A stretch of DNA of 64,000 nt from assembly GCA_015501055.1 (NCBI GenBank), contig JADNYV010000001.1, positions 1,364,001 through 1,428,000 of the forward strand. Direction: 5' to 3'. The translations under genes and the position numbers were made by a program. The stretch comes from Mucidula mucida. Taxonomy: Eukaryota; Basidiomycota; Agaricomycetes; Agaricales; Physalacriaceae. Shown here piece after piece: positions 1 to 10,462 of this stretch; position 1 is the stretch's first letter, and every line of letters starts with the position of its first letter. The notes under the pieces are model-generated. The model was given only the letters and a program-made list of their open reading frames with translations, did no database searches and was not told where the DNA came from.

Positions 1-1689
1 GAATCGATTGCAGGACTGCGAAGTGGAGGTTCACTGCAGACGATGAGTGTTGCCACGACTGATAGTAATGGGTCGTCTGAGGAGAGGGTCTACAAGGATG
101 ACAAAACGAAACGGTCTATGGTAGTCCGGGAAATCGTCGTGTACGGGTCCCTTATTTGCTACTTTTCTCGACAGCTGATTTGTCTTTTAGGACCGAACGT
201 ACCTACGTTAACGGCTTGCAGGAGCTCATGGATATATATATCAAGCCAGGCTGCGCCCCGGTCAACATGCTCACGGGCGTCAGTTCGAGCAAGGAAACTG
301 TTGTGCCCGCTGCAGAGAGAAAGGTTGTTTCAATGGCGTGGACGCTCTATTTTCTTTCCATAAAGAAAGCTTTCTTCCTGCTCTTGAGATGGCAGCTGCT
401 CCTCTCATGAAACCAGCCGGTCAGCAGGATCCCGATACGGACGGCCAGCTGGCTCTGAACGTAGCTAAGGCTGTTGGAAATATATTCGTTAAACATGCCG
501 CGTTCATGAAGATGTATTCCAGTTACATCAAGTGCGTCCTTCTCTCATGATAATCCGTTTGACGCTAAAATGTTACCAGTAACTTTGACAGTTCCGTTCA
601 AAGAGTGAAATACTGGACTTCTGATCGACAACCGTCTGGAAATTCAAGTGCGGGGAGTACATTATCACCGTCCTCGAGCACTGCTCAATTAGTTGGATTC
701 GGGTTGACGATGTCGGCTGTATCAGCTCCCGGCGTTGCCGACAGCAGTGCTGGTCCGGCGGGATTGCCCAATCTCTCCAGCAGCCAACGTAAACGAATAC
801 GAGCGTATCTAAAACGTTGTAGGCTCAATCCTCGTCACTCGCAACTCAATCTCGAGGGTTACCTCCTACTTCCGGTGCAACGGATACCGCGATACCGTCT
901 TCTCGTAAGTCGATGTGGATTTTCATTGAACGTTTCCTTATTGTACGCAGCTTGAGGAATTGCTAAGGAGCACACCACCCAGCTATGAACTTGTTGAAGA
1001 TCCATTAGATCGAGCGCTAGCTGAAATTTCGTTGCTGGCCAACAACATGAATGAAGGAAAGCGTGAGTCTGAATCTCGACGGAAGCTGGTACAGTGGCAA
1101 TCGCGCATACGGGGCAAGTTTCCCAGTCCTCTGGTTCAGCCGCATCGGTGAGTTTGATTCATCGCACTCTGAGCTTTGCTAATTGTTGATAATTACTAGT
1201 CGACTCATAATGGATGGTACGCTGCTGTTGACTCGGGTGGTCCGGAAAGCGGTGGTGTCCTTTGAAGCCATTAATGCTCAAGGGGATGCGTCATCTGTCC
1301 AGGTGGATTGCTTAGCTCCAGAACTGACGCCGAGACCTTTGGTGGGCATTTTGTGTAATGATCTTCTCGTGTTGTGCAGGGATCCGTCAGAGGGGCAAGA
1401 TCCACATTCTGCTGTTGATCTTTGGGCGGTGCTACGAATGCAGACACTACCTCAACCTGCAAGTATAGTACATGGCAATGGTAGGCATTATTCTCTTGCG
1501 TCGTTCATTATGCTAACAACGCTTCAGCCTTGCGGCTCGTGGACAATAAGGCCATACTGTACTTCGATGCCCCATCTTCATCTGATGCCCTGAACTGGTT
1601 CCGAGGTGTGTTTTAGTCTTCGTTCTGACCTTTCCTTACCTGTCTTCACTGCAGCTATTAATCTGCACATACCCGCGTCGAAGACCTAG
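1..1689 (+). CDS. RhoGEF (DH-PH) protein, 5' end outside window, one apparent frameshift
   Basis: This is the C-terminal part of a Rho-family guanine nucleotide exchange factor. The DH domain starts near base 181 (TERTYVNGLQELMDIYIKPG) and continues through VDALFSFHKESFLPALEMAA and the conserved helix LLLPVQRIPRYRLL (about 868-905). A PH domain follows (about 1200-1680), and the stop is at 1687-1689. GT-AG introns lie at about 137-192, 531-583, 906-951, 1149-1199, 1481-1527 and 1606-1653. Between AAERKVV and FNGVDALF the frame changes at a TTT run (328-330) where TTTT is expected. The family catalyses GDP release from Rho/Cdc42 GTPases in polarity and cell-wall signalling. Which GTPase is served cannot be told. 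The gene begins upstream of base 1. Confidence 0.85.
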
Positions 1690-1953
1690 AAGATCTAATC
1701 ATCTTTCACCCTCATTTCTTTCCATTATTGCATATCATCACGTCGTGCTCGTAGTAATGTTGCTCGATCGTTCACGTCCAATCCTTTGTCTCCTTACTTA
1801 TTCTGTTTGTACCTACATAAAGTACACTCATCGTTCTACAATATTCAAACGGCGTCGTTAACTGTATCGCCGCGTAAATATGAAAAATTTTCGACTACAA
1901 AGGAGGGATCGTATGCCGTATCACATCTGTTGGTCTAAGGTTGAGAATTGTTA

Positions 1954-4489
1954 TCAAGTGAGTACAAAAACACTCACCAACCAAGCCCAGAAGGCTTCGA
2001 GTTTGTTCTTTGGTGGCGGGTCATCATACCTAGAGACTAGATCAGACGGTGTTCTCTCGGAAGGAACGCATACTTACATCTCGGCCTCTATTTCGGCGAT
2101 ATTTGTGACAAAGTCCATATCCTCAGCTTTGACCCAGGACTTCTTGTAATAGAGCTTGCTTCCGATATAGAGGACCGGGAACAACATGAGTGGAAAGTAG
2201 TTCGTCACAAACGTTGCCTGGTCCCAATTACCCTTCAGGAATACAGACCATCCGCTGAACTGTGTGGTATCAGGTATGAGCACGCATCTAGGAAGCAATT
2301 GTTCAAGACTTACGAGACAAATGATGAACGATGAAATCATAGCATACCAGGCAGCGTAAGGCTGCAAGGACGATGCAAAAGGCATTGTACTTCGGTCGAA
2401 ACGTTGGGCCTTGAGTCCTGCATAGAACCGAAGGTATGTCAAAGATATCCCGAACCACGTCATCAGGCCAGCGACCTATGAAAAAGAGTCACATGGTCAT
2501 TCCACTAGTAGGTTTTCAGAATGGACTTACAGAAGTCATGTTCGCAAACCATCCGAATACTTTGCCGGCCCCACCAGAAACACTCATGTAAGCCAAAGCT
2601 GAGAACAACGAGCAGAAGATGATGGAGACAAAGGGAAGTCCCTTCCGCGTCGTCCTCATAAACACCTTTGGAGCATTACCAGAAACAGCAAGACCGTCTA
2701 TGAACGAGGGTTAGACATCTTCATCGGTAACGTGGCTGGCATTTACTTACAAAGGGCCCGCGAGCTAGTGTACAGGTCACTGGATGCGGCAGACCAAGCA
2801 GAGGTCAAAAGGGCGGCATTAACAACCTAACATAAAACTTAACACTAAAAAGAGATTGCGAGCGCACATAAATGTACCGAGGGCAAAGAGCGAATTCCAG
2901 CATTTTTTATGGCGATCACAAACGGAGACGAGGCAGCAGTTCCATCAGCCAAATCTAAGCCTTCGTTGTTGGAGGGCACCAAAAGACCGATAATGATAGT
3001 TCCTATGGTCTCTGTCAATACAGAATAACGGCGAGTACGTTCCACCGACCTCCGATATAGAACAAAAGTATACGAATGTAGACACGTCGGATGGCTTTAG
3101 GGAGATTGCGCCTATTCCCAGACTGAGACAATCTGCGCCATAGCAAAAGACTACACTCACCTGGGGTTCTTTGCTTCTCCTGCTGCAATCTAAGCCGCGC
3201 CAGTCAGACGTGGAAATCAGTAGATACGAATAAAACAACGTACGGCCACGATCTCTGTACCAATGAAGGAGAAAGCGGCTTGCGTCATGACTGACCACCA
3301 CCCCAAAAATTTCCCGGTAGAACCTGTTATACCATTGTATTGGACGAAGGGACCCGGGTTTTTCCAGTACCTAAACCCAATGCGGTCGTGAGTTGGCCCA
3401 CCTATCCGCGGGTGTTAGTAGGTTATTCGTCGAGAATCGACCGTTACATAGCAAGACTGACCTCCTAAGTCAAGCACAACCCCTAGTATTATGAGGCCTG
3501 TAATCTAGTCACGTGACAGTGTGTGGCGCACAATAAAAGAGCGCAAACGTACGGTTATAACCTTGATAGAGGCGAATATAAATTCTGCCTCTCCATAGAC
3601 ACCTAAGAATCACTCAGTGAATATCCCGTCTCGAATGAATCTTGAGTCGTACCTGCACCGAACATGTTTATAACGATCACTACCACCATACAGATAGAAA
3701 TCCAGACAGCATTGTTCACGCTCTTGTTCCAATAGTTGATGAGAACAGCGGAGGCACTCAATTCGGCTGGAAGGATGATGACCCAATTGTACCTAGGGTT
3801 CATGTGAGCATGACGCCACATATTGTCTGTATCGGCATTACGCACCAGTAATTCCACCCCATCGTGAAGCTGAGTGCAGGATCTACAAATCGTTCCGCGA
3901 GTTTGATATGTCCGCCAGGAATAGGGAGATAAGCGACCATCTCGCCCAACGAAACCTGTCCATCTATCAATATCTGCCACGCGAATGGAACTAAAGCGGA
4001 TGCCCGCGGCGCACCATAACACTCCAACAGATCGTTCCCAAGGTTATGTATCCAAGAAGTAGACCTTTAGAAGTGATGAGAGACCGGTATAAACTAGATG
4101 AACACGCGAGGTTCACCGATCGGGCCAGCATTCCTCAACGAAGTAGCAGTTCCTGACGGCGTGTATTGAGCGCACTGTCTCCATTCAGGAAACGCCGACT
4201 TACCTAGGAATAGACCAGTTCCGATAACGCCTGCATGTTCACGTTAGGCGGGCTTGTGAACAAGAGAAGATGACGCATACCTCCAATACTGCGAAGACGT
4301 CAGCGGGAGGACCTAAAGGCCGGAGAGAAGTACACACCTAATCATTGCAATATGGCGGTTCTTCAGCTGTCGCTTAAGAGTGCCCGCACCGTGAAGCTCT
4401 GCGGCAGGAAACTCATTGGCGGACTCGACATCTGTAGAATCAGCCTGTTTGCTGTCTACAGTGTGGGGATGCTTCTCGTTGGATGACAT
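1954..4489 (-). CDS. Amino-acid permease, fungal YAT family (APC superfamily)
   Basis: This is a plasma-membrane amino-acid/proton symporter of about 12 membrane segments. Spliced exons read through the family landmarks: N-terminal LKRQLKNRHIAMISIGGVIG, then MVSLGEMVAYLPIPGGHIKL, the GWNYW motif, WVIILPAELSASAVLINYW, SPFVIAIKNAGI, SSRALYGLAVSGNAP, and TWFGISLTYLRFYAGLKAQR before the last helices. The start is the ATG at 4489 (MSSNEKHPHTV). An upstream in-frame ATG is less likely. The C terminus YDDPPPKNKLEAFWAWL is typical of the family. The stop at 1954 assumes that the gtgagt just after WAWL is not spliced. Exon 2 is only 8 nt (4281-4288) and exon 3 is 27 nt (4204-4230). I found no frame break. 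Substrate specificity cannot be assigned. Confidence 0.9.
4281..4288 (-). other. 8-nt micro-exon of the amino-acid permease
   Basis: The exon TATTGGAG is flanked by ...cgcag on one side and gtatgc... on the other. It supplies the middle of the conserved MISIGGVIGTGLFLG stretch: AG|T ATT GGA G|GC. Without it the first-helix glycine motif is lost and the frame is broken, so the protein family itself supports the exon. Confidence 0.75.
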
Positions 4490-5522
4490 GTGGGAGCAAA
4501 GCAAACGCGAGGAGAAGCATCATCTTCTTTTTATATGCAGTTTCACGCCACCCACTGCCGACCGGGGAAAACGCACCGTTGCACATGTCCGATACGGGTG
4601 AATTTTGGATCCCGATGTCAACAAGCCAGAATGGGACCGATCAGACTGAGATAAACCAGTTCTTCTGGAGCCTGAGCGCGGGTACAAGTCAGGTTCAAGA
4701 TTATCGCTATGCGACTAGACGGCCGATATGTAAAGAACGAGATTTCGAGCTCCTGAAAGCGACCTTTGCAATCGGGCGTATAACTTGGTCCGCTGTGCTC
4801 AATCTGAGCTTAGTCCATTCTGGGTTGGGTTGATAGATGGCTCGTGATTGAACGCCTCCGAGATTGTGCTATCAACTGTAGCAGGTAGGGGCCCCATGCA
4901 TGTTGAACAGGACGCGCAGGGGCAACAGTCCCCACGCAGGCTCATATCTGATACATACAGCAGTGGACCCAAGTCCATATCGCAAACTGACCATGATAAG
5001 GAATATCCTGGAGCTGACACACCGTCTGCTTGCTGTTTTGACGCATATTTGAGAGCGGTAGCATAAAAATGCGACTGCGATACGCACTCTGTAGATAGGC
5101 CCAGAAAAATCATGCGCTCGTGGGCGGAATTGTTTAGAAGGAGCTGGCCACTCAGAGAGCATCACTGCGCTTTAGCCCGGGGCCGTTACACCGACAATCA
5201 GATCAGGCGCATGATGCATATGGTGGCCACTGGAGCTGGAGCCCCAGCCTGGAGGAGCGACACATTCGGAGATCTCAATCACCAACGTAACAGAGAGGAA
5301 GGTACGTGCCTGGAGAGTGAATGCAATCTGTAGCGGATAGCGGAAAAGGCAAACCCCAGTGAGCGATTGGGAGAGAAATGGTCCACAACAATTTTCGAGT
5401 ACTAGTGTCCGAAATGCGACGGAAATATGCTGGTCTTCAAGAACGATGTACATGTAGTTCAATGTTGGTTTATAGCGCTACATAGATATTAAGATTACTC
5501 TACTTATACATTATCATGATTA
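4490..5522. other. Intergenic, about 1 kb, no recognisable gene
   Basis: The stretch lies between the permease start and the 3' end of the next minus-strand gene. Short open frames occur on both strands, but none has a recognisable domain or a plausible exon chain. It probably holds the permease promoter close to 4490. Confidence 0.5.
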
Positions 5523-6598
5523 TCAGGCCTCTGTAAAAGGTTTATCATGAAATCGTAGGTCCTGACTGTGAGGGACGCCCATAATGTGAATCATGGAAAT
5601 CGCAGGACCACTCGCATCGTCTGGATTATCGTGACAGTCGCCGTCTGACTTGGCAAGTCTAATCCAGCTTCCTGCACGATCATAATCCGCGAGCGTCATG
5701 AACCGGTGAGATTCCAGATCCCATTCATCGGCTTCCCGTTTCCGCGTTGCGAGCCAAACAGCCAATGTATTGGTACTAGTTGACTCTAGTGAAGCTGCTG
5801 AAGGTGACCGAGGGCGAAGATGAACGTTCCGCGGGATTGCCGTAGGCGTACCGGAAGAGCCAGAAAGCGAAGGGCGTCGGATTCGCGTGGGCGACACATG
5901 CTTGGTGAACCGGGACACACTACGCTTCAGTACGCGTCGAATAGTGTGAATGCTCTTTGTCACTTTCCGTAAAGTACGGTTTGAAGGTGGGAGCCAGATA
6001 TCTGCGGGTTCCGGAGCCTGGGCACCACTTCTCGAAAGCGGGCGCGAGTAATGGGACCTCATGGATGTCGGGGTAGATGGTCGGATGATATCACGGCGGA
6101 TGGGAGAAGTCCAGGGGACGTAAGGACTGTTGGGATGGCTGAAAGCAGGAATATGCAACACGTCCGTGTTCACGGGTGGAAGTACTTCATCCTTTCCATC
6201 ATGCGATTCAGCGATTGGTGATGGGTGTAATGGTGCGGATAGGGGAGGGGAGGATAGTGGTGAGACCGTGTATGACTGAAATGCAAAATCTGTCTTGGAA
6301 AACTGCAGGGAAGACGCCCGTGGAAGAGGAGGTAGGGGGTGGAACGTTGCCGATGTATATTTTGAGCCAACGACATCTTTGAACAGGTTGCTCGAGGTAT
6401 TCTGCCGCGGACATCAATGTTTTGCAGTTTAGGAGCACCACAACATACCAGACTGAACGGCTTATCTCCCAGAGGTGTGCGACGGCTGAAGCAATGCTCT
6501 GTTGCCTCGTTATTCGTTTGCAGCACAAAACTAGATGTCGTTGCTTGGCAATGCTGAGAAAAGACGAAGGCAGGTTCAAGACTAGCTTGAGCAGCCAT
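5523..6598 (-). CDS. Hypothetical Ser/Pro-rich basic protein, two exons
   Basis: I do not recognise this gene. It starts at the ATG at 6598 (MAAQASLEPAFVF), splices a 47-nt gtatgt...cag intron after DKPFSL, and then stays open to 5523, giving about 342 residues. The middle is rich in Ser and Pro, for example LPPLPRASSLQF and SPLSSPPLSAPLHPSP. A basic helical stretch follows, with KVTKSIHTIRRVLKRSVSRF near residue 220, and then an acidic C-terminal region around KREADEWDLESHRFMTLADY. No signal peptide or membrane segment is visible. The composition resembles disordered regulatory proteins of Agaricomycetes. The spliced frame continues smoothly from the intron into the long ORF, which supports it as a real gene. 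Confidence 0.6.
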
Positions 6599-8143
6599 TA
6601 ATGAGAGAGAAGAGATATTAAAGACGACTCTAATAGGACGAAAACGAGTGGCACGCCTTCAAACGGCGGTGGGATTATGTAGATGAGATACCAAAATAGG
6701 CAGAGGTTACGTCTTGTCGCAGGCGCCCGGCAATAGCCGGGACATCGCCAGCGTCATTCCAAGTACTTCCTGCTTAGTCCAATGCATCGCCGAAAATCTC
6801 CTCTGTGAACGCTCTACGTTGTCAATTTCGTTAGTGTGTGTCACTTCTCAGACATATATTTCGCTTGCGGTGGGTTTGTTGGAGGAGCATCTACCTAGAC
6901 TGAACTCTGATGACTCTTGGACACCTCTCTTCGATTGTACTGATACTGGGGTGTTGATGCACTTACAAATGGCCCTGTACTAATTGTTCTGCTCATTGTT
7001 GTACTTTCTTCGAAGCATTCATCCTCCAGGCTTCGGGTATGTATGCGAAACACATCGATCGCTGCGCTACTTTCCACTCTCAATGTACGTGGAAATATCC
7101 CTGGTTGTGACATGGGGAAGTGAGCAAAGAACACCCTCAAGACTGATGAAATTCAACGCGCGCCTCTAGCATCTATCAATAAATCCTCAACTCGATTCTA
7201 CTCTTTTCTTTGGTGGGCGCAGCGGATACGGATTGAAGGGGTCGACCGACTATGCAAAAACCTTCCCTAACGTAAGAAGTTTTCTTAATGCCGGTATGTT
7301 TCCTACCCCAGCGCCATTATTCTTGAATTTTCTCTAGCTGCGCGCTTTGAGCATGTTTTAGGCATGTACATCCTGGATTCGTCCTTGGCCTAATTCTGAA
7401 ATCATCCGCAAATATTCCTCAGCTGTTCAAGATTCGAGATTCACGGTGCGGTTGACAACATCTCGAGTATTCAGTTTCCGCCCGTCCTGATTACCTCGTG
7501 CGATTCAGGCGGTAAAGTCGCTTTGTCGGCAGATGCCGACGCTGTAGGCACATGTTACGGTTTTTCGATACACTGCAGCAGTGTCTTTCTCTGTGACATC
7601 TGACCAATAGGGCCTGTTTCACTTAATCAAGAACAATCCTTCTTTCACTGCTATCAGCAGAGTCTTGCAGGCTTGGTTCATCGCTCTAGGCGCACCCACC
7701 ACTGTACTCTATCTATCTATCTAGATCCATTGGACGTCGCACATAGACGGAGGCCTATCCCGCCATATTTGCCGCAACAAACATCGCGAGGCAAGCCTTG
7801 GATTTGGTTGGGAACATGCCCTTACTTCGGGCTCCGCCACCACTGCCAGTGCAAGTATCACGAACCTAACTTCAGTATCTAGTACTCCGGCCTCCACGGG
7901 CGCTTCTGAGCAGCACTTACGTTCAATGCGGCGGTGCGCAATGAGCGTTGATGATGTTCTATGTTTTGAGTAGTATCATATGTACTGGACCCACAGTCTG
8001 CATCTCGGGATAGTGTTGGAACAGTAAGTATTATTATTCCTACGTATTGAAGGAGTTTCGTGTTTGTACAAGACAAGGCGAGATAGAGTATGACTAGGGT
8101 TTTGGGATGCTCAGACTCTTACTATGACTGCTTTCTGGGATTT
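6599..8143. other. Intergenic, 1.5 kb, possibly a decayed gene
   Basis: No intact gene is visible. Scattered hydrophobic plus-strand fragments, such as VLIVLLIVVLSSK near 6980, are interrupted by stops and shifts, so a decayed membrane-protein gene is possible but unproven. A short CTAT microsatellite lies at about 7708-7722. The promoter of the minus-strand gene that starts at 6598 should lie near the left edge. Confidence 0.4.
7708..7722. repeat. Short CTAT microsatellite
   Basis: About four tandem CTAT units in a gene-free region. It is not associated with any coding feature. Confidence 0.7.
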
Positions 8144-9985
8144 TTAGATGCCGCCCAAACCTGACAGCGGAGAGTTAGCTCCCACGTAAGCGGTGTGGCG
8201 TCAGTGAGGTACCTCGAAAAAACGACGTCTATTGATGACGTCCACGCCCCTACAACTTGTAAGGTCAAGGTTGATAAGCCGAGGGCAATCGTCGATTATT
8301 GAAATGAGTCCCTCTTCTGAACGAGAACAGTTGCCCTCAAATGAACTGAAGACAATTGCTGACATACCTGTGAGCTTTGTGCCACCGACCTCCAGGGTGA
8401 CGAGATCATGGCAGCATGACAAAAACGGCGCCACCTCGTCGTCAACAGCAGTGTTGTTGATTATGAGTGTCTCTAGAGAGGTGGTCTGTCGTCGTTTTGT
8501 ACATCAGGCAGTAAGCCGCCGAAGTCGGCTGAACGAAGAGACGTTATTGCTGATAAGTTCAGATACTTGTGACATAGTTAGGGAGCTGAACAATAAAATA
8601 TCGGGCACGTACATACTTTACAGTTCCGGCCAACCATTGATATCAAGTCCTGAAGTGGTCCTTCTCCCTTGCGTGTAACACCTAGCTTGGCGTTCCCGAC
8701 AAGGCTGAGTGACTCTAAGCTAGAAAGTCCCGCCAGCGTCGTGACGAGAGAGTGCAGGATGCTATCGGTCAACGTCATTGCAGTCGAATTACTGACAGAT
8801 GTATTCGGACTCGTCCCAACACCAAGTGCGCCCAATGAGAGGATCTTCAGATTGGGCAAATTTCTGATTACGCCCAACAAATCAGATCCGGTTGTCGCCG
8901 TTGAAGTCAAAGATAGCTTCTCAATTTGCGAGCCGATCTCTGGTACTAGCCATGTGGATGGCCGTCGAACACTCGTAAAGGAGACATCGAGTCGCTGTAA
9001 ATTGGGGCAGATAGTAATCAGGGAGGTCATCGAATTATCGGACAAGGCAGTATGTCGCAGCTTCAATGTTTTCAGACATATGTGTCGAAAGTCCGAATCC
9101 ACGGCCGATAAGAACTTTGTAAATGTAGAGTCTGTCTATATCGTCGTTCAGCATGCCAATTCTTGAATGGATGGACAGAGCGAACCCAATTAGAAATTTT
9201 GGCAAGCTTGAGAACCTCAAGTCGAGGGCAGGAAGTAAGGAGAGGAGCCAACGAAGATGGAGGTGCAGATGTGTAGTTGAAGTTCGCGACCCTCAGTTCT
9301 GGACAGGTTGAGGCCACAGTACCTACTGTCTTAAGTCCAACATTCTTGCAACCCCTGACGAAAACTGAGATGACGCTCATGATTTAGAAGACAAGCCCCA
9401 ATAGGCCTACCGAAGCACAAGAATCTGCAACTGAGGTAGTTGTGACACGACCCAGGCGAACATGTCGTCAGTAAATTTGTCGAAGCCCGATAATTGAAGC
9501 TCTTGGAGGCAGTTGTTTAACCGCGGAATTGCTCTGAGCGTATGCTTCGAGACTCCAGGAAGGACCTCTCGGGACCATGAAACAGCTGGTCCTCTGAGGA
9601 AATACTAACGATATGGTTTTAGCCTCGACCTTAGCTACGAAGAGTAACATACGGTGACAACGATCTCGTGCGAGAGAAAAGTCGGACAGGCAGAACATAA
9701 CATCTTGAATAGTTTCGGTATTAAAGCATCTGGTACAAGAACCAGATAGCCAGCAACGCGCTTCCAGGTATCTTCGTTATTGTGGAGGTCCACAAATGTT
9801 GTGGCAAATCTTCTCCCGCAAAGGATAGTAAGGGAAGGGACTTCGTGTACAGGAAGTGAGCGCGTTGAGGAGGCTGCTGATGAAGGAACATTGAATTGTG
9901 CAGCTGGATCGTCGGCTGCAGATGGTGCACCGAAAACGGGACCATTCCGAGCGGTCCGTTGACGTTTGGATGATCTAGCAGACAT
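8144..9985 (-). CDS. Leucine-rich-repeat (RNI-like) protein
   Basis: The gene starts at the ATG at 9985 (MSARSSKRQRTARNG, a basic nuclear-like N terminus) and ends with FFEVWAAS at 8144 after a final short exon. An N-terminal helical part (EVPSLTILCGRRFATTF, then VLVPDALIPKLFKML) is followed by amphipathic repeats of the LxxLxLxxC/N type: LQELQLSGFDKFTDDMFAWV, LRVANFNYTSAPPSSLAPLL, LEVLKLAKISNW, LKTLKLRHTALSDNSMTSLI, LQRLDVSFTS, LKILSLGALGVG, LESLSLVGNAKLG, LVTLEVGGTKLTG and LINLDLTSCRGV. Such RNI-like folds occur in F-box/LRR substrate receptors, Amn1 and the Rad7 repair factor. The N-terminal part lacks a clear F-box, so a Rad7-like or other scaffold role is equally possible. Introns are GT-AG; one acceptor near 9115 is only inferred. 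Confidence 0.7.
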
Positions 9986-10462
9986 GGTTATTAAGTGCTC
10001 AGTCGAGTCATGATATAGTCCTTCTCAGAGTTCTCGGTTCCGACAAAGCAAAAGAGGTGACTGATCCTGGTTGTAGTAACGCAACGTCAGTGCCATCACA
10101 TGAGGTGAACAACCGTGGCAAATAATTGCCATATTGGGCTGACAGGACCGTACTGAGTAACGAACTTGAATCCTCAGTCCCGGATCCTCACTCCTAAACT
10201 TTCCCGCTATGAACATATCGGAAGGCCCAACACATGACCCAACCCTAACCGTAAGACAGTGGTATGTGAAACTTACGCCAGACAGCGTCTCAGCCTCGAA
10301 CCAGATAAGGACATATCGTATCGGCGCTCATACTATTCCACTTTAAGTATGATGGGACAAACTCCAATCATTTTCAACAGAGAACACACGTAAGGGATAC
10401 ATCATCGGTACCGATCCAAAGTAACTAAGAGTAGAGTTTGTGTCATCCTTTAAGGATGAGAA
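9986..10462. other. Intergenic, 477 bp, with a telobox-like motif
   Basis: The stretch separates the start of the LRR gene from the 3' end of the GH74 gene, so it holds the LRR promoter. AACCCTAACC at 10241-10250 resembles a telomere-repeat box. No other feature is recognised. Confidence 0.4.

Noticed and set aside
6980..7880. Decayed membrane-protein gene
   Set aside because: Hydrophobic fragments are short and in changing frames; no family could be named, so it is not annotated as a pseudogene.
9115..9190. Missing base at the LRR gene donor (attgg|gttcgc)
   Set aside because: Using the acceptor ...acaaag keeps the frame (ISNW-FLSAVDSDFRH), so no correction is required.
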